From assembly GCA_036365515.1 (NCBI GenBank), contig CM070875.1:104574628-104638627 (forward strand): a stretch of DNA of 64,000 nt, in the 5' to 3' direction. The position numbers were made by a program, and so were the translations under genes. The DNA is from Torymus aiolomorphi (lineage: Eukaryota > Arthropoda > Insecta > Hymenoptera > Torymidae). Positions within the stretch are counted from its first letter, which is position 1, and each line of letters starts with the position of its first letter. Below, piece by piece: positions 39,333 through 49,470 of this stretch. The notes under the pieces were generated by a model that was not told where the DNA came from, did not search any database, and was given only the letters and a program-made list of their open reading frames with translations.

Positions 39333-41735
39333 ATTTATATGTGGCTTGAATCTTGCTTAAAGGATTTACATAGACAACTCTGTAGTCGCGGGGAGGCTAC
39401 CGACTTTATAGTAGTAACGATAAATAGTGAAAGATTTAATCATGGACCTTTATGGCATTCATTTAGACAGATTAAAGAGTTCAATATAGAAGACCTTTGG
39501 GAACTGTTATCAAGTGCAATTCAAAGTGCAAATAATTTTAATATTAGCGATAGATTGTCAATTAGCTGTGCAATTGTGAGAGGTGTAGCAGGACGTAGTC
39601 GGACATAGTTAACTCATGAAAATGCCAAGAAAAAGTCCATCTTATCTATTAAAAATGACGATAATCTTTGTTTGCCACGAAGCTTGGCCACCGCCTATGC
39701 TTATGTCATCAGAGGACAAATACGAACGGGAAGATTGCACAAATATTGGAACCTTATTCGTCGAAACAATGGATCCGTTCAAAAGGGAGCAGCCGAGGAG
39801 CTTTTAAACTTAGCAAATGTTCAAATTCCAACAAGAGATTGCGGTCTCGAAGAAATTCATCGTTTTCAAATCTTTTTTGCTACACGCGCTACAGCTCTAG
39901 TGGTATACTCTTTTAGAAATTTTGCCGGCGGATATCCGCCTCTCTACGATGGCACACGTTTTGTTATGGACACACGAAGATGTATTACCAACACTTTACG
40001 AATAATGTACTACGAACATTCCAATCACTATCAATCTATTCTGAATTTAGTTGGTGCTAGCGGAACCCGTGGTTACTGCATACCGTGTAATAAAAGTTAC
40101 TGGCATGTCGAAGACCATCGATGCACAAATAAGTATTCTAAATATTTGACGTCATCGCCGTGCACTGCATTAGGAAATATTAGAAAGTGTACCTTGTGCT
40201 GTAGGACCTTTTTCAGTGAAGATTGTTTTCAAAATCATTTAAAGAAAGGCTGGTATAACAAGAATAATAGTGTGTGTGATAAAATAAAATTATGCCAAAA
40301 GTGTTTTAAAATTGTTCCCGAAAAAAATCGCCGAAGTGTAAAACATGAGTGTGGTGTATCGTATTGTGACACATGCAAATTAAGATTACCGCTTGGACAT
40401 CTGTGTTACATTCAACCTATTAAATTGAACGAAACAGAGAGATGTTTTATTCTTATTCTACGATTTTGAGACTCAGCAGACGATGCCTGTGTTAGGTGAC
40501 GAAGAAAGAAAAATCCATGTTCCAAATTTGTGCGTCGTGCAGCAAACGTGTACTCATTGTCTTGATATCAATGACGTTTCTATTAAATGCGATCATTGTG
40601 GAGTTCGTGAATACGTGTTTAAAGATGAACCAGTGAACCAGTTGATTGATCTTGCTTTAGCTCCAAGACAATAATTTAAAAAAATAGTTTGCATTGCTCA
40701 TAACGCACAAGGTTTTGACGTGCAGTTTATATTCAAATACATTGTCGAACAATACAGAGGTATACGCGTGGATCCAACCGTCATAATGAATGGGTCGAAG
40801 ATTATCTTAATGGAGTTTGCGAATGTAAAATATATAGACAGTCTAAATTATTTTCACATGCCATTGAGTAGTTTACCAAAAGCCTACGGATTACATGAAA
40901 TCGAAAAAGGTGTTTTTCCACATTTGTTTAACACACCTGAAAATCAATCGTACGAAGGACCACTCCCTCCTTTGGACGGGTACTCACCAGGCAGTATGAG
41001 CATCAAGGAAAGAGAATGTTTTTTGGAGTGGTATAATGAGCAATCAACAAATGGTTGTGTGTTCAACTTTCAAAACGAAATTGTGTGGTATTGTAAACAG
41101 GATGTGAAAATTTTAAGATTAACTTGTTTAGCCTTTCGAAAAACTTTTACGAAATTTGGTGTGGATCCATTTGCCGAATGCACCACTATAGCTTCGACTT
41201 GTATGCACGTGTTTCGCAAAAACTACTTAAAAAAGAATCAAATAGGTATCGTTCCACCTCGCGGTTATAGATAGTGCGACAATCAGTCTCAAAAAGCGGT
41301 GTATTGGCTGTGTTGGATGGAAAAGCGTATACTTTGTCGCTTCATCGAACATGCAGAACATTCGAGAGAGAGAGAAGGCTACCCGAAGGTGTGATTGTAG
41401 ATGGCTACAGTCAACCGCGGCCCGACGAAAATCACAGAGGCATAGTACTTCAATTTCACGGTTGTTTTTGGCACGGATGCCCTCGCTGTTTCAGGATTAA
41501 TAGAGATACATTTTTGATGGATGGTGATTCAATGGACGTTAGATACGAAAGAACAGTAGCTATTAACGATAAGATAAGGTCAAACAATTATAAATTAATT
41601 GAGAAATGGGAGTGCGAGTTTAACACTGAACTCTCCCAAGATGATCAGCTTCAGCGCTTTGTTCAAGAAAACGTCGATAAGGTGAAGCGAAAACCTTTGG
41701 ATGCGCGAGATGTTTTTTTCGGTGGACGAATAAAG
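39333..41735 (+). pseudogene. Polinton protein-primed DNA polymerase B, truncated
   Basis: Several frames together encode the front part of a family B polymerase. The N-terminal region (39,339-39,608) has RPIW-type PLWHSFRQIKEFN and ISDRLSISCAIVRG, then in another frame CLPRSLATAYAYVIRG (about 39,670). A Cys/His-rich section follows (CIPCNKSYWHVEDHRC; CTLCCRTFFSEDCFQNHL). The three exonuclease motifs are visible: YDFETQQ near 40,460, HNAQGFDVQF near 40,700 and YCKQDVKIL near 41,092. Then come TIASTCMHVFRKNYL and [15 protein letters not shown] (about 41,450). The coding stops at DVFFGGR (about 41,725), before the polymerase catalytic palm motifs. At least four frame changes or stops occur. It cannot make an active enzyme. 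Confidence 0.85.
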
Positions 41736-42220
41736 AGGCTATATGCAAAAGTTATAAAATACACCTATATGTGCGTGTCTGTGTGTGTGGGTGTCTGCGT
41801 GTGTGTGCGCGCGGGCGTGCGCGTGTGTGCGTATGCTGGCGTCGGTGTGTGCGCGTGTGTGTCTGTGTGTGCTTGCGTGTGCGTGTTGGCGTCGGTGCGG
41901 GTGCGCGTGTGTCTGTGTGTGCGTGTGTTCGCAGGTGTGCGTGTGTATGTCTGTGTGTGCGTGTGTGCGCAGGTGTGCGTATGTATGACTGTGTGTGCGT
42001 GTATGCGCAGGTGTGCGTGCGCGTGTGCGTACGCGTGCGTCTGTGTGGGTGTTCTCTCCAGAATACGCTTGCGAACGCGTGCACACACACACACATACGT
42101 GCACCGCTTTTATCCCCACACCTCGCTATGCGTCGTCGGACTTCTTGACCTTGACCCCAGCTGGCGCCCGTGGTTGAGGTCAGGTTTGTTGTGACGGCCC
42201 ATAGCGAGGGGTATACTACT
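41735..42220. repeat. extra, shortened copy of the Polinton terminus
   Basis: It starts with AGGCTATATGCAAAAGTTATAAAATAC, close to AGGCTATACACAAAAGTTATAAAATAC at 43,007 in the right arm. It runs through an imperfect GT/GC repeat (41,770-42,050) and ends GTTGTGACGGCCCATAGCGAGGGGTATACTACT, the Polinton terminal sequence in the same orientation as at 44,154. It abuts the inner edge of the right arm at 42,221 and cuts the polymerase frame short. It looks like a second, diverged terminal repeat joined in tandem. Confidence 0.7.
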
Positions 42221-43428
42221 TTTAATATATATCTTAATTTCTTAGGCTAAGGAAAATGTGATGTTCCATTATACTGCAACTCGCTGAGCCATCGGTACGT
42301 GACATTTTTCAAAATAACATATCTGCAGTTCGTCGTCTGATGTTACACTATCCGACTTACGCTGAAAATGAATGTTCGCAGAGTGCCGGCCGTGAACGCG
42401 ACCGTTGATAAAGAATGTCATAGTCAGGAGTTTTTTGCACGCGTGTGTAATTCTAGAAATTGAAAACTTGATGGTCCATATGACAAGATACGATTTCAAC
42501 GACTGTAAGTTATAACTAATTCGAGCTAAGCCGATATAATGCGACAGCAGAGAGCCCACGTGCGATCAGATCATCCGTGGCAAAAGACCAACGGGCGGTC
42601 GGCTGTCAGTCGTGAATATTGTCTTGTAGCGCGAACATGTCTGCCGTAAAGTATCATGAGTGTATTGTGAGGATTCTGAAGTGCGTCGTATGTTTCTCTT
42701 GTACCCCATGCAAATGTGCGCGAGAACGTTATGTAGATAGTGATTCTACGCAAAAATTCGAGTGTACAGTTCCACGAGAGTGTCGCGAAAAATATAATCT
42801 ATGATGAAGTGGTCTTATGTGATGTCCATGAAGTTACGGTTTTTCCATTTTTCCAAATCGCACGTACATGATTAGACACTGCGCGTCACTCGCTGTGCAG
42901 TACAGAGAGGCTATACACAACAGTTGTAAAGAACCATAAAAACCCCATGGATCTGAAAATGTTTTATGTGGGTACACTTGCCATGGTACAGAGAGGCTAT
43001 ACACAAAAGTTATAAAATACAACATAAAGAACCCATAGACGGCCCATAAGACTATATATTCATGTATCATGAACCATTAGCTTCCAAAATCTGATTGACC
43101 AAAGAAATTGACCGTTTAGTTTCGGAGTTATAAGCTTTTAAAAAAAAAACACGTTTTTGTCAATAACAAGAGAAACGGGATAGCTAGAGAAATTTTTTTT
43201 GGACATTATAGGTTTTTTTTACGCTCTTTCGATTGCTACCCATCAGATTTAAATATCTCGATTCTATCATTGAAAAAAGCCAAAAACGATGTTGAGAAAA
43301 TCGAAAATTCGAAATACAACAAAAACGAATCGGCCCAATCAAAAAACGGATTTTTGACCCGCCATCACACAAAGAAAAAAAAAGAATGAGACCTGTTCGG
43401 TTAAAATCGATCGAGTAGAAGCTGAGAT

Positions 43429-43637
<209 letters not shown>

Positions 43638-43738
43638 AAAGTTTTGATGCGTCAAAGTGTAGTCATAATGCTGCCGTGTCAAAACGAACTTGCCTTGAAA
43701 ACATAGCTTATCTTGGTACACCGTAGCGCTGCACACTC

Positions 43739-43740
<2 letters not shown>

Positions 43741-43801
<61 letters not shown>

Positions 43802-43888
43802 AATATGCTTGCTTACGTGCGCGCGTGTACACAGACGCACACACACACATAAATATGCACGTAGTATGGATTTCACTAATGCAACGCA

Positions 43889-43921
<33 letters not shown>
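43741..43921. repeat. (CT)n microsatellites in the right arm
   Basis: There are CT runs at 43,741-43,800 and 43,889-43,921, separated by arm sequence that includes GTGCGCGCGTGTACACAGACG. They match the GA runs of the left arm. Confidence 0.9.
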
Positions 43922-43923
<2 letters not shown>

Positions 43924-44154
43924 ATCGTACGTTGTCAGTCTCGCTCTCCACAATATGCTTGCTGGTGTGTGTGTTGGAATGTGCTGACGCTGCGCTTGTG
44001 CGTATGTGTGTGCGTGCGCTTGTTGAGCTGCTGCATCGCTACTTCGTACCTCGTTATGGTCTTCGGATCGACTTTCTTGGCCTTTCAATACAAGCTGACG
44101 TCTGTGGTCAAGATCAAGTTTGTTGTGACGGTCCATAGCGAGGGGTATACTACT

Positions 44155-45672
44155 ATTCATAAAAGAATTCTGTCATACATCAAAAATCTTTTTTGAATGC
44201 TTTCCACGATCTTGGTGAAAAGGTTACGCTAAGGTATAATGGAATATATCACGGGAAGAATGTTGGAAGCTATTTCGGAAGCTTTCCGTAAACTTGTTAT
44301 GTAAAGTAACAATTATAACTTTCAAAGAGTTTTATGTCATCCTTCGTAAAACTTCTATGAAAGATTCCAGCATTGATGTTTGTAATATTTATCGTGAGAT
44401 TCCTACAATCTTCCGCAAAGGTTTCATATTATAATTCACATTCGAATAATTCGAATCCCTTTTTCTATTCTACCTTGAACCTCTCAAGAAGATTTCTTGA
44501 AACATTGACTTGGAATACTTCTACAAGCTTCCGTTATGAATTTCGTAAAGGTATTCTGTGGTAAATCAAAAATCTCGTTTGAATGCTTTCAAAAATCTTG
44601 CTAGAAAGCTTACTCCAAGGTTCAATGGAATATCTCACGGGAAGGATGTTGGAAGGTATTTTGGAAGCTTTCCATGAGCTTGTTATGTAAACAAACAATT
44701 ATAACTTTTAAAGAGCTTTATGCAATCTTGCGTGAAGCTTCCATGAAAGATTCCAGCATTGATTATTTTAATATTACTCATGAGATTCCTAGCATTTTCC
44801 CTGAAGCTTTCGTATTATACTTCATATTCGAGTAATTGGAACTTTCTTTTCTATTCTTTAGTGAATCTCTCAAGAAGCTTTCTTGAAACATTATTTGGAA
44901 TACTCCTACAAGCTTTCGTTATAACCTTCGTAAAGGTATTCTGTAATAAAACAAAAACCTTTTTGAAACTCCGTGCGAGAAGTTCGATTTCTCGCACGCT
45001 GCGTTAAACGATGCGTGCAAAAATCTCACTTCTCGCACGTTGTGTCAAAAAATACGGTTCGACACTTGTGTGAGAAGTTGATTTTCTCCTCGTGTGACCT
45101 TTTCACCCTCGCTTCGCTCGGGTGCAAACAGTCACACGAGGGAAAAATCAAATCCTCGCACTAGTATCGAAATGTACTATTTTTAGATGCCCTCCAAAAT
45201 CTTGCCTGGTCTGGTTACGCCAAGGTTCAATGGAATATCTCACGGGAAGGATGTTCGAAGGTATTTTCGAAGCTTTCCGCAAACTTGTTATGTGAATTAA
45301 CAAGTATAACTTTCAAAGAGCTTTATGTAATTTTGCATGAAGCTTCTGTGAAAAATTCTAGCATTGATGTATGTAGTATTCCTCGTGAGATTCCCACAAT
45401 CTTCCGTAAATGTTTCATATTATATTTCACATTCGAGTATTTAGAATCTTTTTCTCTATTCTTTCCTGAATCTCTCAGGAAGCTTTCTTGAAAGGTTGAT
45501 TTGGAATCCAACTTCAAGCTTTTGTTATGAATTTCGTAAAGGTATCCTGTAATAAAACAAAAATCTTATTTGTATGCTTTCCAAAATCTTGCTGGCCAGC
45601 TTGAGCCATGATTCAATGGAATATCTCACGGGAAGAATGTTGGAAGGTATTTTGGAAGCTTTCCGGGGAGGC
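44155..45672. repeat. ~385-bp tandem repeat
   Basis: GGAATATCTCACGGGAAGRATGTTGGAAG recurs at about 44,243, 44,626, 45,231 and 45,618. The spacings of about 383 and 387 bp agree; the 605-bp middle gap contains an extra 200-bp segment (44,968-45,176). Shared blocks include ACTTTCAAAGAGCTTTATG, GAGATTCCTA, TTTCATATTATA and TTCGTAAAGGTATTCTG. The array ends abruptly at about 45,672. Its first unit is the right half of the unit interrupted at 31,880. Confidence 0.85.
44968..45176. repeat. ~200-bp hairpin-rich insertion in the 385-bp repeat
   Basis: This segment is absent from the neighbouring repeat units. It carries several short inverted repeats: GTGCGAGAAGT against ACTTCTCGCACGT, CTCGTGTGAC against GTCACACGAG, and CACCCTCGCTTCGCTCGGGTG, a perfect stem. 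It looks like a small non-autonomous insertion, but I could not fix a target duplication. Confidence 0.5.
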
Positions 45673-46287
45673 ACATACGTGCGAATGAATATTTAAAAAA
45701 GAATTCGTATTCTATGTTTTAAGTGTAGAAATAACTATGTTATTTATCTTATTTGAACAATTTCCCTAAATCGCTTAACTGCACAGTTACCGAAATAACG
45801 ACTTAACTGCATTATTTTGGTTGTTTATAAAAAGAATAAAAATTTATTCTAGCAGTTGATAGTGGGGTTCGAAAGATATTCGATAGCTTTGTAAATGGCT
45901 ACATTGTTATGACTCACCTCGCGCATTTCGAACTTACATATGAAGTGTCATGACAGAAATTTTAAAACGTCGATTTCTCGAAAACACGTACAAGTGGGTT
46001 AGGTCGTTATTCCTGAAAGCCACAGATATTATGTTTCATTTTTTAATTACGCAACGTTTGTAATAGCTTATTTATCACTATATTTTAATTACATGGTATC
46101 TAATTTTAATAATACATACAAAATTTTCGATGTCAAAATTTTAAGAGTATATGAGAGTTTTTCCCGTGTTAACACACTGATGGGCAGATTATTATATGTA
46201 AATATATAAATTATATAATTTTCATATATTCAATAACTAAAGTAATTAATACAATTTTTAACGGTTTATAATGAGTAGCTATTAAAC
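45673..46287. other. AT-rich sequence; no 5' LTR recognised
   Basis: The 5' LTR of the gypsy element is expected here. I compared it by eye with the sequence after 62,841 and saw no match, so the 5' LTR is deleted, displaced or too diverged to see. Nothing else is recognisable. Confidence 0.45.
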
Positions 46288-46647
46288 ATGATACCTTTGT
46301 TAGACAACATTTTATTTGAAACTAGGTTTGAAAATAGAGTATACTTTATTTCTAAAGAAGTTAAAAGCTTGGAGAATCAGTTAGATTTAAATTTTTCTTA
46401 ACTACGCAATCAGGTTACAATTAACACTTACTATTTAGCAAGAGATTAGTAGGTTAACGGAGAAGACTGAATTTTTAATTAACGAAGCCCTTAAAATAAA
46501 TGAAGGTATTGCACATTTAAAATCGAATATTGAAGGTCTTGCTAGTAGACAAGTTAAATTCGAGGAAAATACTAATGAAAGTTTAGAAGTATTAAATAAA
46601 AGGGTAGATTCTTTAACAGAACATTTTCAATCCTTATCGATAAATTA
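46288..46647 (+). pseudogene. degraded coiled-coil frame upstream of gag
   Basis: From ATG at 46,288 a 37-codon frame runs to TAA at 46,399-46,401. The same frame then continues as sense codons to two TAGs near 46,448. After a one-base shift, sense codons continue from about 46,452 to TAA at about 46,645, with ALKINEGIAHLKSN, ASRQVKFEEN and LEVLNKRVDSLTEHF. The heptad spacing of Leu/Ile with Glu/Lys suggests a coiled coil. The position, 30 bp before the gag ATG, suggests a small leader protein or the original N terminus of gag. I do not recognise the family. Confidence 0.45.
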
Positions 46648-46676
46648 AACATATTTTTATATGTTAATTCATTTTT

Positions 46677-48113
46677 ATGAGTGATCGTCGTATTACCCGT
46701 TCGGCGTCACAATCCAACGAGGATTTACGTTCTGAAATAGATCAACTTACTCCAATCGGTCCACGCACTCGTAAGCATAGATCGGTAGATAGGGTACACT
46801 CTACCCCGATAAAGAAATCGGGTTTGGGAAACAGTTCTTCAGACTCAGAATCAGAAAGAACTATTAAATTTATACCTAAGAAAATTCTGACCAATTGCAA
46901 TCCCGGTGCCACAATGGCAGTCGACGACGAACCCGTTAGATTGCTGGCTAACCAATTAGTATCCATTAAGGATGCTGTAAAAACGGTTCCGGAATTTGAC
47001 GGGCACAATATACCCATAAGCCTATTCGTGGAGGCTGTAGAGGAAGCAAAGGGCATGATCGCTGTAGAGGCAGAAGGAAATTTAGTAAAATTACTTCGAG
47101 CACAATTGAAAGGGGAAGCGCGACAGGCTATAAGGGGACAGCCCTTCGAAACAATAGAAACATTCTGTAATGCCTTGAAAGATGTTTACGCTCCCGCGAA
47201 AACAATTACGCAATTATTAGGTGAATTAGGAAATGAATATCAGCAAGAAAATAAGAGCGTCATTGCGTTTGCAAATAGAATGCGCGACATAGGGGTGCGA
47301 ATTATAGACATTAAAAAAATTGAGGGTGAAGTCGACAACGATTTCAAGAGAGGCGTGGAACCAAACTTAATTGATTGCTTTAAACGTGGATTAAAATTTG
47401 ATATTGAAGAGCGCTTAAAAGATGCTGATAATGTTAGTAAGTTAGTGAAAAATGCAATTAATGTAGAGCGTAAATTAGCCGCACAAATGCAATTGAGAAA
47501 TAATAAGAAAGTAGATATTCAAGAACCTAAACCAAATAAAAATCTATTCATTTGCCAAGTTTATCGTAAGGAGGGCCATGAAGCAAATAAATGCGACTTG
47601 CTTCAAGGTCGTCAAATTAGTAATAATACTAATAATAGTAATAATAATAACAAATTAGATAACAAGCCGACTTGTCAAATATGTAATAGGGTTGGGCACG
47701 CGGCTGCTCAATGTAGAACGCTCATTGAGTGCAAAATATGTAATAGATAAGGGCATAATACTGATCAGTGTAGATTAAAAAATAATAGAGTTATTTGTCA
47801 GTATTGTGAGAGAATAGGGCATTCGGCAGATAAATGTTTTCAACCAAACCCAAAAACAGAACAACCTAACAAACCCGATTTACCAGTGAAATGTCAATTA
47901 TGTCAAGGAGTAGACCACACAACCACTACCTGCCGGCAAACCACCAATACAAACAAACTTTGTAATTATTGTAAAACCCCGGGTCATATACTTAGTGAAT
48001 GCCGTAAACGCATTCGCAACGAAAACTTAAGAGCATCGGGAAACGGGCAAGCTCCACCCAATACGAGCGCGACGGCGCGGGGGAGCAGCCCAAAGTGCGC
48101 TCGACCAACGTGA
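46677..48113 (+). pseudogene. gypsy gag with six zinc knuckles
   Basis: The frame starts at ATG 46,677 and reads for 357 codons to TAA at 47,748-47,750, then continues in the same frame to TGA at 48,113. The TAA is therefore a single nonsense change. The N terminus is charged and Ser/Thr-rich. The middle (about residues 95-260) is a retrotransposon gag core, with FDGHNIPISLFVEAVEEAK, LLRAQLKGEARQAI, LLGELGNEYQQENKSVIAFANRMR and DCFKRGLKF. The C-terminal part has six CCHC-type knuckles: one degraded (CQVY...HEANKC), then CQICNRVGHAAAQC, CKICNR-stop-GHNTDQC, CQYCERIGHSADKC, CQLCQGVDHTTTTC and CNYCKTPGHILSEC. One or two is usual. The product would be the capsid/nucleocapsid protein. Confidence 0.85.
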
Positions 48114-48198
48114 CGCAGGTAGAAAATCTCTCGTCAGAGTTACTACCATGCAGCATAGAATTCCCGACAAATTAATACCCTTTATTTGTTTTAGAAAA

Positions 48199-49470
48199 TG
48201 ACACATAAATAAGGTAGTTAACTTAATGTTAGATACAGGTTCAGAAATTAACGTAATTAAAATCGGGATGTTGACAGACAATGAAAAAATTGAACATGAT
48301 AATGAAATAATTATTAAGGGAATTTGTGAATCCCCAATCGCGACGCTGGGTAAAGTCCAAATGACTTTATTTGGACACAAAATAGACTTCGTGGTTGTAC
48401 CAAATTCTTTTGCAATACCCTTTCATGGTATTTTAGGTTCCGATTTTTCCTTAATTACAAATGCAAAATTTAATTTTAATTTAAAAACGCTGACTATCAA
48501 TAATCAAAATTATCCCTTTTACCAAAACAATAATAAACTTTTTGAACCTGATTTTAATAGAATTACAAATATTAACACTAATAGAGATAATTATTTACCT
48601 TTTGTAGATATCGTTTATTCAACTAAACAATATGGTCGATTTCTAATAGATACGGGTTCCGAAATTAGTCTAATTAAACAACATTTAGTACCCCCTGACA
48701 GAGACATAAATAGAGCAGAAACAGTTTTATTAACCTTTAGACTGCCGGAAAGCCTATATATAGGCTTTAGAGGAAAATCAATATTTTTTTGTGAAAAATA
48801 GTATTCCGGGGGTTTTCGGGGTAGCTGATCACGAATCTGGAGTCAAATTTGACAAATTTACTTCATAGGGCCCGAAATACCCCCCCCCCCTTCCCCACCC
48901 CCAAATGCCCCAATTTTTATATATTTCTAAAACTTGGTGAAATTGCCAATCTGGATTGCCCCAAAAACCCCCGGAGTAACATTTTCACCGAGCTTCAAAA
49001 ATAGGGGAATTGGGGGGGGGGGGCTCCCTGACAAGAATTTATCAAATCTGACTTCAGATTCGTGATCAGCGACCCCGAAAACCTAAATAATATGATACTT
49101 TCATCGAGTTTTAAGCGTAAAAAAAATTCTATAATAGAAAATTTTTTTCTTTACCGTATCCTGCCGTAAAGCCTATATATAGGTTCGACCTCTGACATGA
49201 ACTTTGTATATAGTTGATGCGTGATACAAGACACTAATTTGGGCACTTCTAAAGGGCCGTTTAAAGGCTCAAATCCCGGCAGTCTAAAGGTTAAAGGAAG
49301 TAGGGATTGGTGAATCAAACACATTAGGCACAATTAAAATGAAAGTGTTTGGATTTACTACATTTGTTCATGTTGTACCAAATGACTTTTTCATATCTTG
49401 TGAAGGAGTGATAGGTTCGTCATTCTTTAGTGAAACTGGATCTGTTATAGATTTTAAAAATAGAATATTT
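48199..49470 (+). pseudogene. gypsy pol: two tandem retropepsin domains
   Basis: The first domain has MLDTGSEINVI (48,226), a flap region and HGILGSDFS (about 48,430). About 420 bp after the first DTGS, a second begins with FLIDTGSEISLIK (DTGS near 48,649). It is interrupted by the MITE at 48,734-49,290 and resumes with VFGFTTFVHVVPN and GVIGSSFF (about 49,410). Both have the DTGS active site. The second has lost the Asp of the ILGxDF-like motif. Reading is continuous across the TTAA duplication of the MITE, so the MITE entered a working frame. Gag and pol are in different frames, as in a -1 or +1 frameshifting element, but decay around 48,110-48,200 hides the exact site. Confidence 0.7.
48734..49290. 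mobile_element. piggyBac-like 557-bp MITE
   Basis: The perfect 15-bp terminal inverted repeat CCTTTAGACTGCCGG is flanked on both sides by TTAA (48,730-48,733 and 49,291-49,294), the target specificity of piggyBac. There is no transposase. Inside is a second foldback: TTTTCGGGGTAGCTGATCACG near 48,815 pairs with CGTGATCAGCGACCCCGAAAA near 49,060. C- and G-runs lie between its arms (48,880 and 49,012). The palindrome AAGCCTATATATAGGCTT near the left end recurs in part near the right end (49,169). It splits the second protease domain of the host retroelement. Confidence 0.85.

Noticed and set aside
41739..42148. Several overlapping open frames on both strands
   Set aside because: They are translations of an imperfect GT/GC repeat in a Polinton terminal segment.
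42269..43070. Open frames within the Polinton right arm
   Set aside because: The same arm in inverted form on the left does not conserve them as coding; they have no family resemblance.
44973..45164. 63-codon open frame in the 385-bp repeat insertion
   Set aside because: It is produced by the hairpin-rich segment and absent from other repeat units.
45673..46287. 5' LTR of the gypsy element
   Set aside because: I looked for a copy of the TGTGACGG-starting sequence after 62,841 and saw no match by eye.
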